A stretch of 64,000 nt of DNA, taken from positions 1 through 64,000 of the forward strand of contig DASQJL010000073.1 in assembly GCA_035631035.1 (NCBI GenBank), in the 5' to 3' direction. Below the pieces are notes generated by a model. It did not search any database. It was not told where the DNA came from and worked only from the letters and a program-made list of their open reading frames with translations. Below, piece by piece: positions 51,232 to 60,434 of the stretch. The position numbers and the translations under genes are program-made. The number at the start of each line of letters is the position of its first letter. Positions within the stretch are counted from its first letter, which is position 1. This DNA comes from Candidatus Binatia bacterium (lineage in GTDB: Bacteria; Eisenbacteria; RBG-16-71-46; SZUA-252).

Positions 51232-51983
51232 TGGCCAAGCCGCTGATCGGCATCACGCCCAACATTCGCGACACGAAGAACCGCGGGACCGAGCACGTGG
51301 TGCTCTCCCAGTACGTCGCGATGATCGCCGAGGCGGGAGCGATCCCCCTCATCGTGCCGGCCGTCTCCACCGCCGCGGAGGCGCGCGAGGTGCTGGCGCG
51401 CCTCGACGGCCTCCTCATGACGGGCGGCAAGGACATCGAGGCGGAGCGGTACGGCCAGGAGACGCGCGATCGCGAGCGTCTGGCCCACGCCGACCGCGTC
51501 GCGTCCGATTTCGCCTACGCGGCGGCCACGCTGGAGCTGGAGCGCCCCACGCTGGGGGTCTGTCTGGGAACGCAGGTGATGAACGTGGCGGGGCGGGGCA
51601 CCCTGCACCAGCATCTGCCCGAGGACCTGCCCGGCGCGGCGGAGCACGAGGACGACGATGAGGGAGGTTCTCCCGATCACGACGTCGTGATCGAGCCGGG
51701 AAGCCGCCTTCGCGAGCTCCTGGGCGTGGCGCGCGCGCGCGTGAACAGCTATCACCATCAGGCGATCGCGAGCGTGGCGCCGGGGTGGCGCGTCGGGGCG
51801 CGCGCCGTGGACGGCGTGATCGAGGCGATCGAGCGGGAGGACCGCCCCTTCTACCTCGGCGTCCAGTGGCACCCGGAGCGGATGCGCGGCTCCGAGGTCA
51901 CGCGGCGGCTCGCCGCCGCGCTCGTGGACGCAGCGCGCGGGGCGCCCGCACGGTCCAGCCGTACTTCTTCCGGATCGCCATGA
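51231..51983 (+). CDS. Gamma-glutamyl-GABA hydrolase-like class I amidotransferase (C26)
   Basis: 250 residues, ATG at 51231 with GAGG upstream. Catalytic triad of the PuuD family: C111 in GVCLGTQ, H214 and E216 in QWHPER. SYHHQAI and the LMTGGKDI loop are also family features. It hydrolyses gamma-glutamyl amides. The final codons overlap the convergent DinB gene by 86 bases; the C-terminal residues (ARSSRTSSGSP) are low complexity. Confidence 0.92.
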   Translation: MAKPLIGITPNIRDTKNRGTEHVVLSQYVAMIAEAGAIPLIVPAVSTAAEAREVLARLDGLLMTGGKDIEAERYGQETRDRERLAHADRVASDFAYAAATLELERPTLGVCLGTQVMNVAGRGTLHQHLPEDLPGAAEHEDDDEGGSPDHDVVIEPGSRLRELLGVARARVNSYHHQAIASVAPGWRVGARAVDGVIEAIEREDRPFYLGVQWHPERMRGSEVTRRLAAALVDAARGAPARSSRTSSGSP

Positions 51984-52491
51984 TCTGATCCAGGTGGTTC
52001 AGGTCGTGCCCCGCGATCAGCTCCAGCGTTCGCCGCACCGTCTCCTTCCCCCGCTCGGAATGCATCCCGTACCGCGTCCACCAGCTCCGCGGCACCCCCG
52101 TCACGAGCTCGAGGTTCACTTCGCGCAGCTGCCGGATCCGGCGGAGCAGCGCCGCCGTGCTCACGCGCCGTCCGCGGAACGTCTTCGCCCATCCGGCCTG
52201 GTCGTAGCCCTGGATCGGCGAGCCCGATTCACAGAGCGCCATCCGGTAGCGGTAGCCGTAGACCACCTCGGTGTCGAGGAGGTGCCCCAGGATGTCCGCG
52301 ATCGACCATTTCCCCGGAGCCGGCCGGCGCCGAAGCTGAGCGGTCGTGAGTCCGCCGACCGCGCGTTCCAGGCGGCCGGCGTGTCCCCGCATCAGCCGGA
52401 TGGGATCCCGGCCGGCGCGGTAGGCTTCGGTTTTCCGAACGTAGGCGACGATCTCGGGCGTGATTCGGATGCGACGTTGGGAACGCGTCAC
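51898..52491 (-). CDS. DinB-like four-helix metal-binding protein
   Basis: 197 residues, GTG start at 52491 after GGAGGAGGA. Helix bundle with DinB_2 pattern: GKWSIADILGHLLDTE and AGHDLNHLDQI, giving three His that usually bind a divalent metal. Related proteins include thiol transferases and YfiT-type hydrolases. The C-terminus is a basic tail overlapping the end of the amidotransferase gene on the other strand. Confidence 0.88.
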   Translation of the reverse strand: MTRSQRRIRITPEIVAYVRKTEAYRAGRDPIRLMRGHAGRLERAVGGLTTAQLRRRPAPGKWSIADILGHLLDTEVVYGYRYRMALCESGSPIQGYDQAGWAKTFRGRRVSTAALLRRIRQLREVNLELVTGVPRSWWTRYGMHSERGKETVRRTLELIAGHDLNHLDQIMAIRKKYGWTVRAPRALRPRARRRAAA

Positions 52492-52522
52492 TCCTCCTCC
52501 TTTCGGTTCGCGGGCGGGAGCG

Positions 52523-52912
52523 CTACTGCGCGACGGCGACCACCTCGCCGGTGACCATCTTCATCCCGCACGCGAACGGGATGTTCGTGTTCACCGTGCC
52601 GAGGCCGATCCGCACCGGCTGATTCAGCGGCAGGTCGAGGTGCGCGCCGTTGCCGTTGATCACGATGTCCTTGGCGCAGGTGCGGTCGGTGATCCGCGTG
52701 AAGACCAGCGTCGCGTTGGATCCCTTCACGACTTCGATCCGCGCGGGCTCGAATCCGTGCTCGGTCACCTGGATCGGCACGTCCTTGTTCCCCGGCGGCG
52801 CCTTCACCGTCTTCGGCTCCTTCTTGGACGAGCATCCGCCCGCCAGCGCCAGCGTCATGGCGAGAAGGACGGCCACCCGGCGCGCCTCCCGCCCCTTCCA
52901 CGCATTCCTCAT
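52523..52912 (-). CDS. Cupredoxin-like lipoprotein 1
   Basis: 129 residues from the ATG at 52912, AAGGAG eight bases upstream. Lipobox ALAGGC, then a cupredoxin beta-sandwich: VTEHGFEPARIEVVKG, FTRITDRTCAKDIVI, LPLNQPVRI and FACGMKMVTG. The C-terminal CGMxM with an upstream Cys is the presumed copper site in place of the classic Cys-His-Met set. A paralogue (55335-55682) lies in the Cus operon. Divergent from the cytochrome gene by 268 bases. Confidence 0.88.
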   Translation of the reverse strand: MRNAWKGREARRVAVLLAMTLALAGGCSSKKEPKTVKAPPGNKDVPIQVTEHGFEPARIEVVKGSNATLVFTRITDRTCAKDIVINGNGAHLDLPLNQPVRIGLGTVNTNIPFACGMKMVTGEVVAVAQ

Positions 52913-53180
52913 GGACACGACTCCTTTCGCGCCCGGCCGAAGCCGGGATCGTCACCGGGGTCCCGCGCGCCGTCCCAGCCGGCTCCGTTCGAGTCCCCTG
53001 CCCCTTCCCCCATGCCTGGAGAGCATCGCACAGACGAGGCGGACAGGCGAGGGGGCGGCCCGGCGCCCACCCCGCCTCTTGTCGCGGACGCGGTGAACCG
53101 TGACAATCCCGCTCGGACGATCCGGCCGGAGTCCGCGGACTTCCGGCCATGACGACCGGGACCCGCCGCGAGGAGCCGCG
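52913..53180. other. Divergent spacer between cupredoxin and cytochrome genes
   Basis: 268 bases without a gene. Contains short GC-rich inverted segments and one weak plus-strand promoter (53079-53107). No recognisable metal-regulator box. Confidence 0.5.
53079..53107 (+). promoter_or_regulatory. Weak candidate promoter for the cytochrome gene
   Basis: TTGTCG (53079-53084), 17 bases, GACAAT (53102-53107). Spacing is ideal but both boxes are imperfect; the start would be about 66 bases before the ATG. Confidence 0.3.
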
Positions 53181-53975
53181 ATGAGACGTGCCGTGACCCT
53201 GCTCGTGATCGCCGCCGCCGCCGTGGGAATCGGCGCGGCGCTCTCCATCTTCCGCCCCCACCTGCCGGCCGCCGAGCGCGGCCGGCGTCTCGCCGAGTCG
53301 ATGGGCTGCTTCGGCTGCCACGGTCCCGGCGGCACGCGCGGCGCGATGAACCCGGGCCGCACCGACAAGACCGTTCCCAATTTCGAGGGGGACGTGATGA
53401 TGTTCGCCTCGGGCGCCGCCGAGATTCACGAGTGGATCCATGACGGCGTCACGGCCAGGCGGCAGCAGAGCGCCACATGGCGCGCCCAGCGCGAGAGCGG
53501 CATCCTCAAGATGCCCGCGTTCCGGGGGAACGTGTCCGAGGACCGGATAGCCGACTTGGTCGCCTACGTCATGGCCATGTCCGGGAGCCCCTCGCCCGAG
53601 GACTCGATCGCGGCGCGCGGCCTGGAGCGCGCCGACAGCCTGGGCTGCACCGGCTGCCATGGCGCCGGGGGCCGGCTGGCGCGCGCCAATCCGGGATCGC
53701 TCAAGGGCTACGTCCCCTCGTGGGACGGGGCCGACTTCCCCGACCTGGTTCGGAGCCGCGACGAATTCAAGGACTGGGTCGAGGACGGAGTCAGCGACCG
53801 GTTCGAGCACGACGCGCTCGCGCAATTCTTCCTTCGCCGCGCCGTCCTCAAGATGCCGGCCTTCGAGAAGCACCTCCAGCCGGGCGACGTGGATGCGCTC
53901 TGGGCCTACGTTCAGTGGCTGCGGTCCGCCGAGGGCAGTCCCCTGGCCCACGGGACCCACGAAGCGTCGCGATGA
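53181..53975 (+). CDS. Membrane-anchored dihaem cytochrome c
   Basis: 264 residues from the ATG at 53181 (GAGGAG upstream); a longer frame begins at 53100. An N-terminal hydrophobic helix (about 5-25) likely anchors it to the inner membrane. Two class-I haem sites: C43-FG-C46-H47 and C156-TG-C159-H160. Each is followed by LKMPAF, supplying Met axial ligands M111 and M225, so the protein is two repeated domains. It probably passes electrons in the periplasm. The stop overlaps the Met/His-rich protein start (ATGA), tying it to the copper island. Confidence 0.92.
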   Translation: MRRAVTLLVIAAAAVGIGAALSIFRPHLPAAERGRRLAESMGCFGCHGPGGTRGAMNPGRTDKTVPNFEGDVMMFASGAAEIHEWIHDGVTARRQQSATWRAQRESGILKMPAFRGNVSEDRIADLVAYVMAMSGSPSPEDSIAARGLERADSLGCTGCHGAGGRLARANPGSLKGYVPSWDGADFPDLVRSRDEFKDWVEDGVSDRFEHDALAQFFLRRAVLKMPAFEKHLQPGDVDALWAYVQWLRSAEGSPLAHGTHEASR

Positions 53976-55327
53976 GAAGGGTCCGCGCGTCGATCGGGGC
54001 CGCGGCGGCGTTCGCTGCGATGGCCGCCGCCGCGCCAGGGCCGGCGCAGATGCACGACCACGCGTCGATGCACGACCACCCGATGCCCGCCGACTCGGCC
54101 GCGGCGATGCCGATGGACCACGAGATGCCGATGGACCACGCGATGCCGATGCACGGGCACGCGGCGATGACCGGACTCTACGGGTCCTACCCCATGACGC
54201 GCGAGGCGTCGGGCACCTCGTGGCAGCCGGATCGGGCGCGCCACCTGGGCGTCCACCGGATGGCCGGGCGCTGGATGCTGATGCTGCACGGCTTCGCCGA
54301 CCTGGTCGCCGACGATCAGGGAGGTCCGCGCGGCGACGAGAAGCGGTTCGGTGCCAACATGATCATGGGAATGGCGCGGCGGGATCTCGGGCCCGGACGG
54401 CTCGGAGTACGCGCGATGCTCTCGGCCGAGCCCGCGACGATCGGGAAGAAGGGCTATCCGCTGCTCCTCCAGACCGGCGAGACCTCGGACGGCCGCACGC
54501 CGCTCATCGACCGGCAGCACCCCCACGATCTCTTCATGGAGCTCTCGCTCAGCTACAGCCTCTCGAGCGGGAGCCGCTCGGTCTTTCTCTACGGCGGACT
54601 CCCCGGCGAGCCCGCGCTCGGGCCCCCCGCCTTCATGCACCGTTTCTCGGGTGCGGCCTTTCCCCAGGCTCCGATCACCCACCACTGGCTGGACTCGTCG
54701 CACATCACGTTCGGCGTGCTGACGGCGGGAGCGGTGGCGGGCGCGTGGAAGGTGGAGGCCTCGGCGTTCCGGGGCCGCGAGCCCGACGAGAACCGCTGGG
54801 ACGTCGAGACACCGAAGCTCGATTCGCACGCCTTCCGCCTGTCGTGGAACCCGACCCCGGCGCTCGCCCTCCAGGCGAGCCGCGGGCGGCTGAAGGGTCC
54901 CGAGTCCCTCGAGCCGGGGATCGACGTCGATCGCACGACCGCTTCGGCGATCTGGGCGGCGGATCTGAAACCGGGACACGCGGAGGTCACGGCGGCGTGG
55001 GGGCGGAATCGGGACCGGCCGGGTCCCGCGCTGGATGCCTTCACCGCCGAGGCGGCGCTGGAGATCGCCGGACGGCACACCGTCTTCGCGCGCGCCGAAC
55101 GGGTCGAGAAGAACGAGCTCGTTCCCGAGGGTGATCCGCGCGCCGGGACCGTCTACGACGTGGGCTCGTGGAGCGGCGGGTACCGCTTCGATCTCTGGAA
55201 GCGCGGACACGCCGCGGCGGGGATCGGGATCCTCGCGACGGTCGCCGCCGTTCCCGCCGGGCTGCGCGGCGATTACGGAACGGACCCCAGGTCGACGATG
55301 TTGTTCGCGCGCGTGACGCTTCGCTAG
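53972..55327 (+). CDS. Outer-membrane protein with Met/His-rich N-terminal copper-binding stretch
   Basis: 451 residues. Signal peptide about 1-26, then a dense repeat of MHDH, MPMDH and MPMHGH (residues 27-66), a typical periplasmic copper-binding ladder. The remainder (about 70-451) is beta-barrel-like, with aromatic and alternating strands (VFLYGGLPGEP, HITFGVLTAGAVAGAWKVEA) and a conserved-looking HPHDLFMELS block. It ends seven bases before the convergent cupredoxin gene. A copper sequestration or export role is inferred from composition and neighbours. Confidence 0.82.
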   Translation: MRRVRASIGAAAAFAAMAAAAPGPAQMHDHASMHDHPMPADSAAAMPMDHEMPMDHAMPMHGHAAMTGLYGSYPMTREASGTSWQPDRARHLGVHRMAGRWMLMLHGFADLVADDQGGPRGDEKRFGANMIMGMARRDLGPGRLGVRAMLSAEPATIGKKGYPLLLQTGETSDGRTPLIDRQHPHDLFMELSLSYSLSSGSRSVFLYGGLPGEPALGPPAFMHRFSGAAFPQAPITHHWLDSSHITFGVLTAGAVAGAWKVEASAFRGREPDENRWDVETPKLDSHAFRLSWNPTPALALQASRGRLKGPESLEPGIDVDRTTASAIWAADLKPGHAEVTAAWGRNRDRPGPALDAFTAEAALEIAGRHTVFARAERVEKNELVPEGDPRAGTVYDVGSWSGGYRFDLWKRGHAAAGIGILATVAAVPAGLRGDYGTDPRSTMLFARVTLR

Positions 55328-55334
55328 ACCGAAG

Positions 55335-55682
55335 TCACTGAACCCGCAGCGTGCCGGACACCATCTCCATCCCGCACGCGTACTTGATGGCTCCCCTCTT
55401 CTCCGGCGTGAAGGTGATCGCGACCGGCTGATTCAGCGGAAGCGCACGCCGGATGTGCTGGTCGGGAATGACGATCTCCTTGGCGCACGTCTCGTCCGTG
55501 GTGCGCGTCACGAGCAGGACGACCGGAACGCCGTTCTTGACCTTGAGCTCGGACGGGACGAATCCGGCGTCGGTCACCGAGACCTTCACGGTCTGCGGCG
55601 CGGCTTGCGAGGAGCGCTGACAGCCGCCCGCGACGACGACGAGCACGGCGAGGACGAGGGCGGCGAGCAGGATGCGTTTCAT
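55335..55682 (-). CDS. Cupredoxin-like lipoprotein 2
   Basis: 115 residues; ATG overlaps the cusA stop (ATGA). Lipobox VVAGGC, then VTDAGFVPSELKVKNG, TRTTDETCAKEIVIPD, LPLNQPVAI and YACGMEMVSG, the same arrangement as cupredoxin 1. As the last gene of the Cus operon it is likely an additional periplasmic Cu/Ag carrier feeding or buffering CusA/CusB. Confidence 0.88.
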   Translation of the reverse strand: MKRILLAALVLAVLVVVAGGCQRSSQAAPQTVKVSVTDAGFVPSELKVKNGVPVVLLVTRTTDETCAKEIVIPDQHIRRALPLNQPVAITFTPEKRGAIKYACGMEMVSGTLRVQ

Positions 55683-58600
55683 CGTGGATCTCCTTGGGGT
55701 GCTGCGGATGAAGCCGGACCGGTCGAACGCTCCGGCAGGCGGCGGCCCTTCCACCCCGCGTAGATCGCGGGATAGACGACCAGCTCGAGAAGGAACGACG
55801 TGATCACCCCCCCGGCCATCGGGGCGGCGATGCGCTTCATGACGTCGGCCCCGCTTCCCTGTCCGAAGAGGATCGGGAGGAGGCCGAAGAGGATGGCGCA
55901 GACGGTCATCATCTTCGGGCGGATGCGATGCGCGGCGCCCTCGACGATGGCCTCGGCCAGGTCCGCGCGATCGCGGAGCGCCCCGCGCGCTTCCCGCTCG
56001 CGATGCGCGAGCTTCAGGTAGAGCAGCATCACCACGCCGGTCTCCGCGTCGAGCCCCGCGAGCGCGATCATCCCCACCCAGACGGCCACGCTCAGGTGGT
56101 AGCCCAGGATCCAGAGGATCCAGATCGCGCCGACCAGCGAGAAGGGGACGGCGAGCATGACGAGGGAGGACTCGGCGACCGAGCGCGTGTTGAACCAGAG
56201 CAGCCCGAAGACGAGGAGGAGCGTGATCGGGACCACCAGCATGAGCCGCGCGGCGGCGCGCTCGTAGTACTTGAACTGTCCCGACCAGTCGAGCCGGTAG
56301 CGCGGAGGCAGGGCCACGCGCTTCGCGACGGCCTCCTTCGCGTCGTGCACGTACTGCGCGAGCGGCCGGCCCGCGACGTCCACCGAGACGAGTCCGAACA
56401 GCTGACCGTCCTCCTCCTGGATCATGGGGGGACCGGTGCGGAACTGGAGCTTCGCCAGCTGGGCCAGCGGGACCTGCTCCCCCGTCATCGTGGGCACCAG
56501 GATCCGGCCCAGCGCGTCCGGGTCCTCTCGGAAGCCGCGCGCGTACCGGACGTTGATGGGATAGCGCTCGCGCCCCTCCACCGCCTGAGAGACCGGCATC
56601 CCTCCGACCGCGGTTTCGATCACGTCCTGCACGTCCTCGACCGTCAGCCCGTACCGCGCGGCCTCCGCCCGGTCGATGTCGAAGTCGAGGAAGAGCCCTC
56701 CCATGATCCGCTCGGCGAAGGCGCTCCGCGTGCCGGGCACGTCCTGCAGCGCGCGCTCCACCTGGACGGCGAGCCGCTCGATCGTGGCGAGGTCGGGCCC
56801 GTAGACCTTGACCCCGACCGCGCTCCGGACGCCCGTCGCGAGCATCTCGTTCCGCGTCTGGATCGGCATCCACCAGACATTGGGCATGCCGGGCACGCGG
56901 ACCCGGCGGTCCATGTCGGCGATGAGGCCCTCCCAGGTCATCCCCGGCCGCCACTGGGATTCGGGCTTCAGCGTGACCACCGTCTCGACCATCGACATCG
57001 GCGCGGGGTCGGTCGCGGTCCTGGCGCGGCCGATCTTTCCGAAGACCGTCGCGACCTCGGGGATCTCCTTGAGCTTCTGATCCATGTACTGCAGCACGCG
57101 ACCCGCCTCGGTGGCCGACATGCCGGGGGGCGCGGTGGGCATGTGGAGAATGGTCCCCTCGTTCAGGGGCGGCATGAACTCGCTCCCGAGCCGCAGGTAG
57201 ACCGGGATGGTCGAAAGGACGAGAAGCACGGCCCCCAGCACGACCCAGCGGCGATGGCGGACCGAGAAGCGCACGACCGGCGCGTAGGCGTTCACCAGGC
57301 GCCGGCTGATCGGGTGGTCGCGCTCCGGCCGGATCCTTCCCCGGATGAACCAGGCGGCGAGCGCCGGGGTGAGCGTGACCGCGAGAAGGGCCGCGAAGAA
57401 CATGGAGTAGGTCTTGGTGTAGGCGAGCGGCTTGAACAGCCGCCCCTCGGTCGCCTCGAGCGTGAAGATCGGGAGGAACGAGACGGTGATGACCATGAGC
57501 GCGAAGAAGACCGGACGGCCGACCTCCTGGAGCCCGCGGACGATGACCTCGGAGCGCGGCCCGGCCTTCCCGCCCGCCTCCCACGCCTCGAGCTTCTTGT
57601 GCACGTTCTCGACCATGATGATCGACGCGTCCACCATCGCCCCGATCGCCACCGCGATCCCGCCCAGCGACATGATGTTCGCCGTGAGCCCCTGTGCCTG
57701 CATGAGGATGAAGGAGAGGACCACGGCAATCGGCAGGGTGAGGATGGGGATGAGCGCGCTCCGGAAGTGGAACAGGAAGACGACGATCACGAGGCTGACG
57801 ATCAGCATTTCCTGGAGCAGCTCGTGCCGGAGCGTTCGCACGGCGTTGTCGATCAGGGTCGACCGGTCATAGGTGACCACGAGCTGGATGCCGGGCGGAA
57901 ACGCCCCCTTCACCTCCTCTAGGCGGCGCTTCACCCCCTGGATCACGCGCAGCGCGTTCTGCTTCTGCCGCATGATCACGATGCCGCCCACGACCTCGCC
58001 CCTGCCGTTCAGCTCCGCGATCCCCCGCCGGGGCTCGGGGCCGAGGTGAACCTCGCCCAGCTGCCCCACGGTCACCGGCACGCCGTCCTCCCCGACCTTG
58101 ACCACGACCTGCTCCAGGTCCCGGGTGGAGTGGATGTAGCCGCGGCCGCGCACGAAGTACTCGTGCTCGGACATCTCGAGGACGTTGCCGCCGACGTCCT
58201 TGTTCGACCGGCGGATCGCCATGTCCACGTCGCGGAGCGAGAGTCGGTAGGACTCGAGCCGCCGCGGATCGAGATCCACCTGGTACTGGCGGACGAATCC
58301 GCCGACCGAGGCCACCTCGGCGACTCCGTCCACGCTCTGGAGCCAGTAGCGGAGGTACCAGTCCTGGAAGGAGCGGATCTGCGCGAGGTCGTTCTGCCCG
58401 GCCGTATCGACGAGGGCGTATTCGAACACCCAGCCCACGCCGGTCGCGTCGGGCCCCAGCTGCGGCGTCACCCCCTCGGGAAGGCGCCCCTGCAGCGAGG
58501 CGAGATACTCGAGCACGCGACTTCGCGCCCAGTAGACGTCCACGCCGTCCTTGAAGACGACGTAGACGAAGGAGTCGCCGATCATGCTGAGCCCGCGCAC

Positions 58601-58843
58601 GTACTGCACGCCGGGCGCGGAGCGGAGGGCGGTGACGATGGGATAGGTGATCTGGTCCTCGACCAGGTCGGGGCTCCGCCCCATCCACTCGGTCGAGATG
58701 ATGACCTGCGTGTCCGAGAGATCGGGGATCGCGTCGAGCGGCGTGTTCCGCAGGGCGCGGACTCCGAACAGGGCGGCGACCAGGGCCAGGGCGACGGTGA
58801 GGCCCCGGTTTCGAGCGCACCAGGCGATGCAGCGTGCGATCAC
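55679..58843 (-). CDS. cusA: Cu(I)/Ag(I) RND efflux pump CusA
   Basis: 1054 residues, GTG start at 58843. Twelve membrane helices and two large periplasmic loops. D405 in AIGAMVDASIIMVENVH sits at the same number as the essential Asp of E. coli CusA. Three methionines fall where the CusA metal-site Met triad does, allowing a five-residue offset: M568 (LHMP), M618 (SMVET) and M667 (NEMLATG). This supports Cu(I)/Ag(I) rather than Zn/Co export. It is coupled to the cupredoxin and sits 10 bases after cusB. Confidence 0.97.
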   Translation of the reverse strand: MIARCIAWCARNRGLTVALALVAALFGVRALRNTPLDAIPDLSDTQVIISTEWMGRSPDLVEDQITYPIVTALRSAPGVQYVRGLSMIGDSFVYVVFKDGVDVYWARSRVLEYLASLQGRLPEGVTPQLGPDATGVGWVFEYALVDTAGQNDLAQIRSFQDWYLRYWLQSVDGVAEVASVGGFVRQYQVDLDPRRLESYRLSLRDVDMAIRRSNKDVGGNVLEMSEHEYFVRGRGYIHSTRDLEQVVVKVGEDGVPVTVGQLGEVHLGPEPRRGIAELNGRGEVVGGIVIMRQKQNALRVIQGVKRRLEEVKGAFPPGIQLVVTYDRSTLIDNAVRTLRHELLQEMLIVSLVIVVFLFHFRSALIPILTLPIAVVLSFILMQAQGLTANIMSLGGIAVAIGAMVDASIIMVENVHKKLEAWEAGGKAGPRSEVIVRGLQEVGRPVFFALMVITVSFLPIFTLEATEGRLFKPLAYTKTYSMFFAALLAVTLTPALAAWFIRGRIRPERDHPISRRLVNAYAPVVRFSVRHRRWVVLGAVLLVLSTIPVYLRLGSEFMPPLNEGTILHMPTAPPGMSATEAGRVLQYMDQKLKEIPEVATVFGKIGRARTATDPAPMSMVETVVTLKPESQWRPGMTWEGLIADMDRRVRVPGMPNVWWMPIQTRNEMLATGVRSAVGVKVYGPDLATIERLAVQVERALQDVPGTRSAFAERIMGGLFLDFDIDRAEAARYGLTVEDVQDVIETAVGGMPVSQAVEGRERYPINVRYARGFREDPDALGRILVPTMTGEQVPLAQLAKLQFRTGPPMIQEEDGQLFGLVSVDVAGRPLAQYVHDAKEAVAKRVALPPRYRLDWSGQFKYYERAAARLMLVVPITLLLVFGLLWFNTRSVAESSLVMLAVPFSLVGAIWILWILGYHLSVAVWVGMIALAGLDAETGVVMLLYLKLAHREREARGALRDRADLAEAIVEGAAHRIRPKMMTVCAILFGLLPILFGQGSGADVMKRIAAPMAGGVITSFLLELVVYPAIYAGWKGRRLPERSTGPASSAAPQGDPR

Positions 58844-58853
58844 GCGTTTCCTC

Positions 58854-60434
58854 CTACGGCGCCGATGTCGCGGCCCTGAGCTTGCTTTCGGCCGCGATCA
58901 GGAAATTGCCCGACGTGACGATCACGTCCCCGGGCCCGATACCGGACTTCACCTCCACGTCGTCCCCCGCCTTGGCGCCAAGCTCGACTTGCCGCGGCGC
59001 GAAGCCGGCGGCCCCCTGGTCGACGAACACGATGCTGCGATCCCCCTCGTAGAGCACCGCGCTCTGGGGGATGGCGAGGCGAACGCCGAGGTCGCGCTCC
59101 AGCGTGACGTCGACGAACATGCCGGGCTTCAGGTCGCCCCGCGCGTTGGGAACGGTCACGCGCACCTCTCCCGTGCGCGTGTTCGGGTCGAGGTAGGGCG
59201 TCACGTACGAGACGCGGCCGGCGCGCGTGCGCTCCGGCAGGAAGGGCGTCTCGATCACCGCGTTCATGCCCGCCCGGACCAGGGCCAGCTCGTACTGGTA
59301 GACGCTCGCGACCACCCAGACCGGGTGGACCGGCGCGATCTTGTAGAGCACCTGGCCGGCCATGAACGACGAGCCCTCGACCACGTTCTTCTCGACGACA
59401 ACCCCGCCTGCGGGCGCGAGGATCGGGACCGCCTCGAGCGGCTTGCCCGAGCGCGCGATGGCGTCGATCTGCGCGGGGGTGATGTCCCAGAGGCGGAGCC
59501 GCTGGCGCGCGGCCTCCGCGAGCTCGGGATCAGCCCCGGCGCCGGGGGCGGCCGCGCCGGAGCCCATCCCCGGCATCCCCGGCGCCCCGGCGGAGGGAAC
59601 CGCGCGAAGCGCCTGGAGGAATTCCTGCTGCGCGGAGAAGAGCTCGGGGCTGTACACCGAGACGAGCGGTTCCCCCTGCCGGACCACCTGCCCGGCATAG
59701 TTCACCTGGATGCGACGCACCCACCCCGAGAACTTGAGCGAGACCTCGCTCCGGCGCGTTTCGTCGTAGGTCACCCTGCCCGCGGCGCGGATCGTGGCCC
59801 GGATGGGACGGGGCGCGGCCACCGTGGTCCGGATGCCGATCGACTGGCGGCGCGTCGGGTCGAGCAGCACCGGGCCGAAGCCGGGAACGGCGGCCAGACC
59901 CGGCGTCGCGGAGCCGGGATTCGACGGCGCTCCGGAGGGCAGGGCCCCCGGCGGCGGCGTTCCGGCCACGAAGGTGAGCTGGTCGGTGCTGGTGCTCAGC
60001 CGCCAGGACGCCACGGCCTGCTCGCCTCCGGGAGCGCGGATCGCGAGGTTGAGGTCCCACTCGCCCGTCATGGCCAGCCCGTACCGGATCTCGTAGACGC
60101 CCGGCCGCGCTTCGGTGACGACCCCGCGGCTCTGCATGCGCGGCATCGTCCCCATCGCTTCCATGACCGAGGACATCTCGATCGTCGCGCCCTGGACCGG
60201 CTTCCCCGACGCGTCCCGGAGCGTGACCACCAGGCGGTTGTCGCCGACGACCGGGCGCGCGGGCCGGCTCTCGGCCGCCACTTGGAAGACGCCGATCCGT
60301 TGCGTTTCGCTCGTGGTCGCGACGGTGCTCTTCCGGGAGCAGCCGGCGGCCGCGACAAGGAGCATCGCCGCGGCCAGGGCGGCGAGCCGCAGGAGGCCTC
60401 TCGGGACGCGCGGCCCCGGATCGTTCGGCGTCAT
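58854..60434 (-). CDS. cusB: CusB membrane-fusion lipoprotein with added N-terminal beta domain
   Basis: 526 residues. Lipobox VAAAGC (Cys32). Residues about 45-150 form an extra beta domain (DNRLVVTLRDASGKPVQGATIEMSS, GVYEIRYGLAMTGEWDLNLAI) like the YtkA/FixH-type domain. The membrane-fusion part follows: VNYAGQVVRQGEPLVSVYSPEL, coiled coil with a Gly/Ala/Pro insert, LAPAGGVVV, GEVRVTVPN, KPGMFVDVTL. It joins CusA to CusC across the periplasm. Overlaps the cusC stop (ATGA). Confidence 0.95.
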   Translation of the reverse strand: MTPNDPGPRVPRGLLRLAALAAAMLLVAAAGCSRKSTVATTSETQRIGVFQVAAESRPARPVVGDNRLVVTLRDASGKPVQGATIEMSSVMEAMGTMPRMQSRGVVTEARPGVYEIRYGLAMTGEWDLNLAIRAPGGEQAVASWRLSTSTDQLTFVAGTPPPGALPSGAPSNPGSATPGLAAVPGFGPVLLDPTRRQSIGIRTTVAAPRPIRATIRAAGRVTYDETRRSEVSLKFSGWVRRIQVNYAGQVVRQGEPLVSVYSPELFSAQQEFLQALRAVPSAGAPGMPGMGSGAAAPGAGADPELAEAARQRLRLWDITPAQIDAIARSGKPLEAVPILAPAGGVVVEKNVVEGSSFMAGQVLYKIAPVHPVWVVASVYQYELALVRAGMNAVIETPFLPERTRAGRVSYVTPYLDPNTRTGEVRVTVPNARGDLKPGMFVDVTLERDLGVRLAIPQSAVLYEGDRSIVFVDQGAAGFAPRQVELGAKAGDDVEVKSGIGPGDVIVTSGNFLIAAESKLRAATSAP

